A stretch of DNA of 35,510 nt, taken from NCBI GenBank assembly GCA_937870635.1, contig CALMZP010000105.1, positions 1-35,510 of the forward strand, written 5' to 3'. Positions 23,244-30,467 of this stretch are shown piece after piece. The DNA comes from an uncultured Acidobacteriota bacterium (GTDB lineage: Bacteria > Acidobacteriota > Thermoanaerobaculia > Gp7-AA8). The position numbers and the translations under genes were made by a program. Each line of letters starts with the position of its first letter. The stretch's first letter is position 1. The notes beneath the pieces are model-generated. The model was not told where the DNA came from. It worked only from the letters and a program-made list of their open reading frames with translations, and made no database searches.

Positions 23244-24337
23244 CGTTGTCTGAATGGCCGATCGTACCCGGTCATCTCCACGTAACCCGCGCCGCGCACG
23301 GAGATATTGCCGAGGGATCCGGAAACGTCGACCGCTCCTTCCCAGTAGGTAACCTGCGTCGATGCCCTGGTGACGAGCTCCTGATCCTCGAGCACCGGCA
23401 CCAGCCGAAGCCTGATTTTCAGCGATGGTACCTCCAGCGTCCAGCCCATCGGATAGTTCGCGCCGCTCCGCGGGGATCGCCACGTTGATTCCGGCGTCAC
23501 CCGGATCTGATCGTGACGGATGCGAATCACATCGCCCGCGTCGGTCACCAGCGAGCCGGAGGATGTGACGTCGGGAGTCCCGTCGACGCGCCGGATGATG
23601 TAAAGCATCAGCTCCGTCTCATTGTCGAGCTGCACCGAGAACCAGTCCCACCCCTGCTGGTTCTCGCGAAGCTCGGTTCCCCCGAACTCATGGTCCATCC
23701 AGGCGAGGCCGGTGACCCGCTCGGGCTTCCGCCCTTTTGCGGCCAGTGTGCCGGTGGCCAGAAGGCGGGTCATGGAGTAGTAGTGCGACGCATATCCGGG
23801 CCCCTGCGCTTTGACGCTGACGCCGTCTTCGCCGTGTACCACGGGCGGTTTTGCGGCACGAAGCTTCAGGTCGATGGCGTCACCGTCCGAAGAAGCCCGA
23901 AGATTCCAGCTGCCATCCGGAGATGTCTGAGCGCGCCAGCCCTCGTTGAACACTTCGAGATGTCCCGTGGCCGCGCCGGCAGTGAACGGTGACATCCGGT
24001 TCAGCTTCTCGTAATAGCGGAAGCGCCGGCCGCTGACGTCGGTGATGGCGAAGTGCGCGAGGGCGAGATCGTGAAGATCCCAACGCGTTTCTGGCGCCGT
24101 TCCGGGTCGGGTAACGCCGACTCGGAAAAATGTGACCTCGAAACCGTATCGCCGTCCCGACTCGGTCTCCAGATGTCCGGTGTAGTACCACCACTCGGTC
24201 CGGAAGTCCTCGTGAGAGCCGTGGTCGCGGGGGAACTCGAACTGGTAGCCAGGCAGCGCCTGTTTGAACTGGGCGAATGCGGAGTGATCGAACAGCGGCA
24301 TGGCTGCGATCAGCGCGACGACCAGCCTGTGTTTCAT
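23240..24337 (-). CDS. AttH / COG5621 secreted lipocalin-like protein (CrtC-like fold)
   Basis: 365 residues from ATG 24337; the frame is open further upstream, but this start begins a clean signal peptide (MKHRLVVALIAAMPLF..., ending AFA). The mature part opens with FEFPRDHGSHEDFRTEWWYYTGHL in pieces: the HxxFRTEWWYYTG block is the family hallmark. Later, GLAWMDHEFGG, QQGWDWFSVQLD and YPMGWTLEVPSL match the second lipocalin domain of AttH/CrtC-like proteins. CrtC is a carotenoid hydratase, but this branch has unknown activity and is usually encoded beside FtsX-type ABC permeases, as here at 17988-21214. It is coupled by ATGA overlap to the beta-lactamase-like gene. Confidence 0.88.
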   Translation of the reverse strand: MKHRLVVALIAAMPLFDHSAFAQFKQALPGYQFEFPRDHGSHEDFRTEWWYYTGHLETESGRRYGFEVTFFRVGVTRPGTAPETRWDLHDLALAHFAITDVSGRRFRYYEKLNRMSPFTAGAATGHLEVFNEGWRAQTSPDGSWNLRASSDGDAIDLKLRAAKPPVVHGEDGVSVKAQGPGYASHYYSMTRLLATGTLAAKGRKPERVTGLAWMDHEFGGTELRENQQGWDWFSVQLDNETELMLYIIRRVDGTPDVTSSGSLVTDAGDVIRIRHDQIRVTPESTWRSPRSGANYPMGWTLEVPSLKIRLRLVPVLEDQELVTRASTQVTYWEGAVDVSGSLGNISVRGAGYVEMTGYDRPFRQR

Positions 24338-24367
24338 CGGTTTACCGTCATCCTCGATCCTTTGCCC

Positions 24368-24373
24368 CATAAT
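24368..24373 (+). promoter_or_regulatory. Putative -10 element of a leaderless transcript (cNMP-domain protein)
   Basis: CATAAT ends 9 bases before the GTG at 24383, within the 45-base gap between divergent genes. The complementary strand offers a TAATTAT segment for the AttH-like gene, so the promoters may overlap. Confidence 0.4.
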
Positions 24374-24382
24374 TACAACATT

Positions 24383-26182
24383 GTGTCCGAGCAACCCGTG
24401 AGCACCCGCCCCCGTTTCCGAACGGTGGCGAATGAATCGACAATCGCCATCGAGGCGGACGACCTCATCGTGCTCGCGCGCCGATACACCGATCAGGAGA
24501 TGTTCGACGAGGCCATCCATCTGTACGAGATGGCCGAGAAATTGAAGCCCGGCTCGATCTCGCTTCGCATCAACCTCGCGCGCGTCAAGGATCTCAAGAA
24601 GCAAGCCGAAGACTCACGGTTCACCAGCGTGAGGATGGAAGTGAACGCCGAGCGGGCGCGCGACGAAATCGACGCGTCTCAGTACATCGGGCTCGCGCAG
24701 TACTACATCGCGAAGGAGCAGATCTCCAAGGCCATCGAGCTGCTGGAGATCGCCAAGCTCAAGACACCGAACAACTATCGTCCCTTCGAAATCCTCGGCC
24801 GTCTCTATTACTCGCAGGGCGAATGGGCGGCCGCGCACGACGAGATCTCCCGCGCGCGCACGCTCAATCCATTCGACCGGGGTGTGGCCGAGATGGCCGG
24901 CCGCGTCGAGTTCGAGCTGAAGAACTTCGATCTGGCGCTCGATCAATTCATCGATTCCTTCCTTCTGGCGACCGACCAGAAAGGCGAGACCACCGAGGCC
25001 GTGCGCCGGATGATCAACACACTCAAGCGCGTGCTCGATCTCGAGCAGAAGGACCTGAACGCCCGCATCAAGGATCGGGTCGAGAACCTGCAGGTCTACA
25101 CCGAGCGCCTGGAGCTCCGGAAGGAAAATCTGTTCCGCGCGGACCGCAAGGATTTTCAGGACATCATCAGGAAGGTCGACCGCGCAGAAGAGAAGCGGGA
25201 CGATCTGCGCCACGTCGGCTCGGAGCTGCGTAAGCTCAACGTCCTGCAGCACATGAAGGATGACCAGATCTTCCGTCTCTCGAAGTTCGCGCGCATCGAG
25301 GGATACCTCGACGGCGACTTCGTGTTCCGGGAGGAAGACCGGTCGATGGACTTCTACATCGTCCGCGAAGGGCGCATCGAGATCCGCAAGGAGACACCCT
25401 TCGGTCCTCAGATCCTCGGCGCGCTGACGGCCGACCAGATTTTCGGTGAGATGAACTTCATCGACCGCACGCAGAGATCCAGCGACGCGGTGGCCGTGGA
25501 ATCATCCGCCTGCTACACCTTCTCCTTCAGCGCCCTCGACCAGATCATGGACGAGGACAAGGAGATGGCCGTCGGACTGCACTGGGCGTTCTGGCGATCG
25601 CTCACCGAGAAGGTCCGTGACGCGAACGAGCAGCTCAAGCTGTTCTTCCAGGAGGACGCCAAGCGCGGGGCCGGCCGGAAACGCGTCGAAGGCATCCGCG
25701 AGATGCAGCAGGTCACCGTCAAATCGGAAGACAAGGTCGATCTATTCAAGGAGCGCGGCCTCTCCGCCGCCGAAATGAAGCTCCTGGCCACGTTCTCGAA
25801 CGAAGAGCGTTTCTCGGCCGGATCGATGATCTTTCGCGAGGGCGATCGCGGGGACAAGCTCTACATTGTCCTCGACGGACGCGTGCGTATCTCCAAGTTC
25901 ATTCCCGGCGTCGGCGAGGAGGCCCTCACCGTGCTCGACCGCGGCGACTTCTTCGGCGAGATGGCGCTCATCGACGACAAGGCCCGCTCGGCCGATGCGA
26001 AGGCGCATGAAGCCGACGCCACGGTGCTCTCGATCGATCGCGCCACGCTCAACGAGATCCTCTCGATGGATCCGAACGCATCGCTGCAGTTTCTCAACCT
26101 GCTCTGCCGCATGATCAGCAGGCGCCTGCGAGAGATCAACGAGAAGATCGTTCAGTGGAAATACATGTCAGGAGGATTCTGA
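24383..26182 (+). CDS. TPR protein with two cyclic-nucleotide-binding domains
   Basis: 599 residues from GTG 24383. TPR-like helices span about 24-200 (FDEAIHLYEMAEKLKP; ISKAIELLEIAK; WAAAHDEISRARTLNP; FDLALDQFIDSF). A charged coiled coil follows (about 215-290). Two CRP-like cyclic-nucleotide-binding folds lie at about 296-410 and 465-585. Their phosphate cassettes read FGEMNFIDRTQRSS and FGEMALIDDKARSA, each keeping Gly-Glu and the Arg that contacts the cyclic phosphate. No helix-turn-helix or catalytic domain is attached, so it is probably a signalling scaffold. The PAP2 gene starts 4 bases after the stop; both are likely co-transcribed. GTG is preferred because the upstream frame overlaps the AttH-like gene. 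Confidence 0.85.
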   Translation: MSEQPVSTRPRFRTVANESTIAIEADDLIVLARRYTDQEMFDEAIHLYEMAEKLKPGSISLRINLARVKDLKKQAEDSRFTSVRMEVNAERARDEIDASQYIGLAQYYIAKEQISKAIELLEIAKLKTPNNYRPFEILGRLYYSQGEWAAAHDEISRARTLNPFDRGVAEMAGRVEFELKNFDLALDQFIDSFLLATDQKGETTEAVRRMINTLKRVLDLEQKDLNARIKDRVENLQVYTERLELRKENLFRADRKDFQDIIRKVDRAEEKRDDLRHVGSELRKLNVLQHMKDDQIFRLSKFARIEGYLDGDFVFREEDRSMDFYIVREGRIEIRKETPFGPQILGALTADQIFGEMNFIDRTQRSSDAVAVESSACYTFSFSALDQIMDEDKEMAVGLHWAFWRSLTEKVRDANEQLKLFFQEDAKRGAGRKRVEGIREMQQVTVKSEDKVDLFKERGLSAAEMKLLATFSNEERFSAGSMIFREGDRGDKLYIVLDGRVRISKFIPGVGEEALTVLDRGDFFGEMALIDDKARSADAKAHEADATVLSIDRATLNEILSMDPNASLQFLNLLCRMISRRLREINEKIVQWKYMSGGF

Positions 26183-26186
26183 GCGG

Positions 26187-27008
26187 GTGACCGTCCTCTC
26201 GTCGTTCCTGCTCCTCTTCTTCGTCCTCTGGCTCCTGTTCGTTCCTGTCGGTCCCCTTCTGCAGAGGGCACTGGCCGTCCTCGGAAAACGGACCGCGTCC
26301 TTTCGTTATCGCGACTACATGCCGGTGATCGTCGTGCTCGCGTTCGGAACGTTCGGGACGCTCTTCGTGGCCGATCAATTTCTCGATCTCGCAGAGCTCG
26401 TACGCGGCGAAAGTGAAGTTCTCAAGAGGGTAGACAGCGATGTCCACTCGTGGGCCCGCGATCAGCGTTCCAGCAGTTCCACTCTTTTCTTCGTCGCTTT
26501 CACCCAGCTCGGCAGCCCCGTCGGCCTCGGCATCATCGTGCTCATCGTCGCGGGCATTCTCGCCGTACGCGGCCGGTACAGGTGGGCCGGCTATCTGCTC
26601 TTCACGACCACCGTCGGCGCGCTGATCATCGTGCAGCTGAAAGTCTTCTTTTCCAGGGCCCGCCCCGACCTCGCCGCCGCGATCCGATCAGCGCATGGCT
26701 TCTCTTTTCCAAGCGGGCATGCGATGGGGACAACGATCGTGTTTGGCGCACTCGCCTATCTCATTCTGCGCTCCCAGCAGCCGTGGAAGTGGCGTGCCGC
26801 GGGACTCTCTGCCGCAACCTGCGTGATCGTCGCGGTGTCCCTGTCACGTGTCTATCTCGGCGTCCACTGGATTTCGGACATCGGAGCCGGGATTTCGGCC
26901 GGCCTGCTGTGGGTGCTCGTGACGACGGTTGCGTACGAGTCCTTCCGGAGGATCCGGATGATCCGCGCGGTCAGGAAGCGCGCCGGGGAGCAACCGACGC
27001 TACCTTGA
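26187..27008 (+). CDS. PAP2-superfamily membrane phosphatase
   Basis: 273 residues with about six membrane helices. The three phosphatase motifs are present: KVFFSRARPD, FPSGHAM, and SRVYLGVHWISD with its catalytic His and Asp. Such enzymes remove phosphate from phosphatidic acid, phosphatidylglycerol phosphate or undecaprenyl pyrophosphate at the inner membrane. The N-terminal two helices resemble other bacterial PAP2 proteins of this length. The start is GTG 26187, 4 bases after the preceding gene; an AGGAGG near 26169 lies rather far upstream. The neighbour suggests lipid or cell-wall control by cyclic nucleotides, an inference only. Confidence 0.92.
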   Translation: MTVLSSFLLLFFVLWLLFVPVGPLLQRALAVLGKRTASFRYRDYMPVIVVLAFGTFGTLFVADQFLDLAELVRGESEVLKRVDSDVHSWARDQRSSSSTLFFVAFTQLGSPVGLGIIVLIVAGILAVRGRYRWAGYLLFTTTVGALIIVQLKVFFSRARPDLAAAIRSAHGFSFPSGHAMGTTIVFGALAYLILRSQQPWKWRAAGLSAATCVIVAVSLSRVYLGVHWISDIGAGISAGLLWVLVTTVAYESFRRIRMIRAVRKRAGEQPTLP

Positions 27009-27045
27009 CGATTTGGCTCGTGGCTGCCGAGAGACACGGAGTTGT

Positions 27046-27095
27046 TCTGGCATCTCTGCGTCCCTCTGCGTGCTCTGCGTCTCTGCGGTGAAGGT
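27046..27095. repeat. CTCTGCGT direct-repeat stretch between convergent genes
   Basis: Four near copies of CTCTGCGT, separated by one or two bases, lie in the 110-base gap between the convergent PAP2 and transglycosylase-like genes, with a GAGACACGGAG remnant just before. Similar tracts are common as dispersed intergenic repeats in several bacterial phyla. No gene is seen in the gap. Confidence 0.6.
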
Positions 27096-27118
27096 CGTCC
27101 CCTCGCGTGCGGAGATGC

Positions 27119-28363
27119 CTACCTCGTTCGTCTCGAGGAGCGATCCTTCTCGACGAGCGCGACCTGCGCGTCGAGGCGGCGGCGCGTCGCGGGGACTTTC
27201 TTCATGTACTTGTCAGTCTCGGGCAGCGAGGCGATGAGGCCGGAAAGCATTCGCTTCACGTTGTGTGAGCCACCGTTGTAGAGCGCGGCCGTCATCCGTT
27301 CCACCTGGCTCGAAGCGCGCGCCAGCTTTTGCGCCTCGAGGCGCTTGGTCTCGAGGTGCTGCACGAGGAACGCGGCCATGTGGTTGGCCGAGAAACGGTC
27401 GTCGAGCTTCTTCGCGAGGTACTCGCTGGCTTCATAGACCAGCTCTTCGTCCAGGACGCGCATCGGCGCGCCGAAACGCTCAACGAGCAATTCGTCGCGT
27501 TTTGCGATCAGCTCGCGCTGATAGCTTCTCCATCCGCGAGCCTGTTCTTCCCGAAGATCCGCATACTCGCGCTTCATGCGATCGCGGAAGTCTTCGAGGG
27601 CCGTCCTGTCGCCGGCGTCGAGAAGCTCGCCAAGCCGGGCTAGCGTGCGGCGGTTATAGCGATCGGCTTCAGCGATCGCCTCGTAGAAACCGTCCGTGGT
27701 GTAGGGGCGGAGGTAATCGAGCTCCTCGAGACCTTCGCGGCGCAAAGCGCGCGCCGACTTCAGAAGTTTCTTCGCTTTCGCGGACGAGCCCTTCTTCTTT
27801 TCCAGCGCCACGGTCGCGATCTTGTACGCGTCGCCCAGCGGTTTCTTGACCATGTAAGCGCGAGCACCGTTGACGTAGTCGTCGGTGACGAAGAGCTTTC
27901 CGTTGAACTTCTCCTGGTGGTAAGCGACGGGCGTGGCCTGCGCGAGGCCGACCGCACCGGCTTCCGAGACGTCCAGGATCTTGCCATTGGTCTCCGCGTG
28001 GGCGATCGCGAGCAGGAGAGTCACCGGCGGCGACTGATCGACTGCGCGCGATGCGCGATCGATCACGCGAACCAGGCGCTCCGGACTGCGGGTCCACATC
28101 CGCGAAAGCTCGTGAGCCAGCCGCTCCACACGACGATTGACCTGCTCCACCCCTTCCTCGGTCAGTGTCGGCTCGGCGGCCGAAGTCTCCGGCTCCGCGG
28201 TGAGATCGGGCATCGACGGTGTCCACTCGATGAACACCGCCTTCTGTGCAGGCGGCGTCGTCGGAGATGCCGGCGGCTCGTGCTTCGCCAGCAGATACAT
28301 CGGGATGGCAGCCGCCACGCCGACGAGAATCGACACGCTGATCAGACGATGTTCTGGTTTCAT
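27119..28363 (-). CDS. Lytic-transglycosylase-like (SLT fold) protein with a large helical insertion
   Basis: 414 residues from ATG 28363 (GTG 28375 is an alternative). An N-terminal membrane anchor or signal lies at about 7-26, followed by a Pro/Glu-rich linker. The lysozyme-like core starts at about 110: catalytic Glu124 in AIAHAETNG and the GLAQ motif at 139-142. The closing YNGGSHNVKRM block comes only at 362-372, after an EYLAKKLDDRF helix at about 314-324. In ordinary SLT domains these blocks are some 40-60 residues apart. Here a charged, helix-rich segment of about 160 residues (145-305) is inserted. It should cut or bind peptidoglycan in the periplasm. It is 81 bases downstream of the YihY gene on the same strand. 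Confidence 0.78.
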   Translation of the reverse strand: MKPEHRLISVSILVGVAAAIPMYLLAKHEPPASPTTPPAQKAVFIEWTPSMPDLTAEPETSAAEPTLTEEGVEQVNRRVERLAHELSRMWTRSPERLVRVIDRASRAVDQSPPVTLLLAIAHAETNGKILDVSEAGAVGLAQATPVAYHQEKFNGKLFVTDDYVNGARAYMVKKPLGDAYKIATVALEKKKGSSAKAKKLLKSARALRREGLEELDYLRPYTTDGFYEAIAEADRYNRRTLARLGELLDAGDRTALEDFRDRMKREYADLREEQARGWRSYQRELIAKRDELLVERFGAPMRVLDEELVYEASEYLAKKLDDRFSANHMAAFLVQHLETKRLEAQKLARASSQVERMTAALYNGGSHNVKRMLSGLIASLPETDKYMKKVPATRRRLDAQVALVEKDRSSRRTR

Positions 28364-28384
28364 GGGCACCCCCACCCGCCGATT

Positions 28385-28415
28385 CGGACCCTTGCTACGG
28401 ATAATTATCGGTCCG
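28385..28415. promoter_or_regulatory. Palindrome in the promoter region of the transglycosylase-like gene
   Basis: CGGACC (28385-28390) and GGTCCG (28410-28415) flank the perfect AT-rich palindrome GATAATTATC (28400-28409). On the minus strand GATAAT could be a -10 box, so this may be an operator overlapping a promoter or a weak terminator after YihY. Evidence is limited. Confidence 0.35.
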
Positions 28416-28444
28416 GTCCCACGAATTCCGATGAATTTCTGCTG

Positions 28445-29875
28445 TTACGTTCCGCTGACACGGTCGTCGGTGCGGACGGCTCGCGGCGCGTAGAGCTCAC
28501 GGACCAGGCGTCCGACGGTCATACGGTCGAGAGCGGTCGCGGTGCAGGAGTTCATCGCGGCGAACAGCTTACCCACGACACGGCGCTCCTCATCCTCGGG
28601 CCCGAGCTGTGGGAGCACCCGCACAGAACCTTCGATCTGGGAAACAACTTCTTCGACGGAGATGCGGTCGGGGTCGCAGCCGGGCAGAAACCCGGTCCAG
28701 TCGCCGCCGGTCTCCATCACGAGCTTCCCGTCCTCCAGTTTCCGGAGCACGCGCAACATCTGGGCATCGGTGGTGCCGAACTGTTCGGCGAGCCTGTAGG
28801 ATGAGGGCGCGTCTTCCCTGCGCTCGAAGCGCCGGGTGATTTCGATCAGAGCGCGAAGCGCGAAGTAGAGGTCGAAGCGGGGCTCGTCGTCGATCTGCTG
28901 TTCGGTGGCACGCAGGACCCCGTAGAGATTCTGATAGACGTAGCTGATCTCGACGCCGAGGAGAATGATGATCCACATGACTTCGATGGCGACGAGGAAG
29001 ATGATTGCGAGGCCGAGCGCGCCATAGATGTAGTTGAAGTTGCCGGCCATCAGCTGATCGGCATAGATGCCAAAACCCCAGCGGACCAGCGAGAAGAGCA
29101 GCGTCGTGATCAGCGCTCCGACGGCCGCCGACGAGAACTTGACCCGCGTCGACGGAACGAGCCAGAACAGCATCGTGAAGGCCACGAACAGGACGACGAT
29201 CGGAAAGAGGTCAAAAACGAACTCGGTGCGAAAGACGGCCCGGAGCAGACGGCTGCTCTCCAGCGACTTCGTCGTGGTGAACGAAAGGGTCATCAGCAGC
29301 GGACCCCAGAAGAACAGCATCGTGAAGGCGATGATCTTCGAGCGATACCCCCGCGTACTTCTCACCTTCCAGATGTGATTCACCGAACCTTCGACGGCAA
29401 GGAAGAGCCGGAACGAAATGATCAAAAAGACGACGATGCCCACCGCGGATGCAGCACCAGCGTTCTCAGCAAACCTCGCGATATGGGGCGCGACCGCGTC
29501 CGCCTTGTACGGCAGGACCGAGCTCAGGATGCTGTCGATCGTCGATTGATAATCGGGTTTCTCGGTGAGGTACTTCTGGATCGGGACGATGAACCCGACA
29601 AGCAGGGGAATCAGGGATATGAGGGTCGTGTAGGCAAGCGAGGCCGCCCGCGAAGTCCCTTCGTAGAACCAGAACTCGCGCGTGACTTCCCGGACGAGGA
29701 GGAAGAACTCGACGATCAGGACGCGGGCGCGTTTCCGGCCATGGGCAGCCCGGCGATAGATGAGCACCGCCGGGTCGGTCAGCCATGACCAGAGGACGGT
29801 CCAGCCGGTCACCAGCTTCTGCGCAAGGGTTCTGCGCGGAACCGGCGCCTGGTTCCTGGGATCCTGGTCAGCCAT
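28445..29875 (-). CDS. YihY/BrkB-family inner membrane protein with C-terminal winged-helix-like domain
   Basis: 476 residues from ATG 29875 with GAGGG just upstream; an open extension to 29965 is not protein-like. Residues about 75-345 contain about six membrane helices with family landmarks: GTSRAASLAYTTLISLIPLL, SFRLFLAVEGSVNHIW, RSKIIAF and the last helix pair ending GVEISYVYQNLYG. The C-terminal 120 residues are soluble and look like a winged helix (SYRLAEQFGTTDAQMLRVLRKLEDGKLV in parts). The family is often called ribonuclease BN by old error; its actual function is unknown, with some members linked to envelope integrity. Confidence 0.9.
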   Translation of the reverse strand: MADQDPRNQAPVPRRTLAQKLVTGWTVLWSWLTDPAVLIYRRAAHGRKRARVLIVEFFLLVREVTREFWFYEGTSRAASLAYTTLISLIPLLVGFIVPIQKYLTEKPDYQSTIDSILSSVLPYKADAVAPHIARFAENAGAASAVGIVVFLIISFRLFLAVEGSVNHIWKVRSTRGYRSKIIAFTMLFFWGPLLMTLSFTTTKSLESSRLLRAVFRTEFVFDLFPIVVLFVAFTMLFWLVPSTRVKFSSAAVGALITTLLFSLVRWGFGIYADQLMAGNFNYIYGALGLAIIFLVAIEVMWIIILLGVEISYVYQNLYGVLRATEQQIDDEPRFDLYFALRALIEITRRFERREDAPSSYRLAEQFGTTDAQMLRVLRKLEDGKLVMETGGDWTGFLPGCDPDRISVEEVVSQIEGSVRVLPQLGPEDEERRVVGKLFAAMNSCTATALDRMTVGRLVRELYAPRAVRTDDRVSGT

Positions 29876-29925
29876 CACACCCTCATAGACGCAACAAGCG
29901 GGCCCGGCAATCGGCAGCCCCTGTG

Positions 29926-29931
29926 CATAAT
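29926..29931 (+). promoter_or_regulatory. Putative -10 element of a near-leaderless transcript (DUF4112 gene)
   Basis: CATAAT ends 11 bases before the ATG at 29943. No Shine-Dalgarno sequence is visible. Confidence 0.4.
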
Positions 29932-29942
29932 CGCACCATTGC

Positions 29943-30467
29943 ATGCCCGAAACGCCTCCGGACAAGGTTTACATCCCTGAGGTCATCGACCCGGACGGGA
30001 GCCTGCCGGCGGATCTGCTGCTCCTTCGCCGGTTCTCCGACCTCATGGACAGGGCCGTGGCGATTCCTGGAACCAGTCAGCGCGTCGGCTTCGATGCCGC
30101 TGCCGGCCTGATTCCGGGCCTGGGCGATGTGGTCACCGGAGCGATGTCGGGCTGGATCATCGTCACCGCGATCCGCCACCGCGTCCCGCTGAGCAAGATC
30201 TTCCGGATGTTCTTCCACCTTCTGGTGGATCTTCTGGTCGGCGCGATCCCGGTGCTGGGCGATGTCTTCGACGTTTTTCACAAACAGAACGTCATGAACA
30301 TGCGCATCCTCCTCGACCACCGGAACCGGCAGCTGCCACCGCGGCGGAAGCGTGATGTGATCGGAGCCGCGATTGTCGTGGTCATCGTCGTGTCGATCAT
30401 GGCTATCGGCGCGATCACGGCCGCGATCTTCGGCATTTACTGGCTGGCGCAGCAGCGATATTCGTGA
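29943..30467 (+). CDS. DUF4112 domain-containing membrane protein
   Basis: 174 residues. LRRFSDLMDRAVAIPGTSQRVGFDAAAGLIPGLGDVVTG (in parts: the IPGT turn, then GLIPGLGD) and the second AIPVLGDVFDVFHKQN are the hallmark repeats of DUF4112. About three hydrophobic segments follow, the last at about 138-168. The function is unknown. Its stop overlaps the start of the cardiolipin-synthase-like gene (ATGA), so both are translated together and a role at the membrane is likely. Confidence 0.88.
   Translation: MPETPPDKVYIPEVIDPDGSLPADLLLLRRFSDLMDRAVAIPGTSQRVGFDAAAGLIPGLGDVVTGAMSGWIIVTAIRHRVPLSKIFRMFFHLLVDLLVGAIPVLGDVFDVFHKQNVMNMRILLDHRNRQLPPRRKRDVIGAAIVVVIVVSIMAIGAITAAIFGIYWLAQQRYS

Noticed and set aside
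23244-23483. Longer start of the beta-lactamase-like protein at 23483
   Set aside because: The extension overlaps the AttH-like coding sequence, lacks a signal peptide, and hides the clean signal that starts at ATG 23243.
24053-24382. Longer start of the cyclic-nucleotide-domain protein at 24053
   Set aside because: It would overlap the divergent AttH-like gene by almost 300 bases and the added sequence has no TPR or other domain character.
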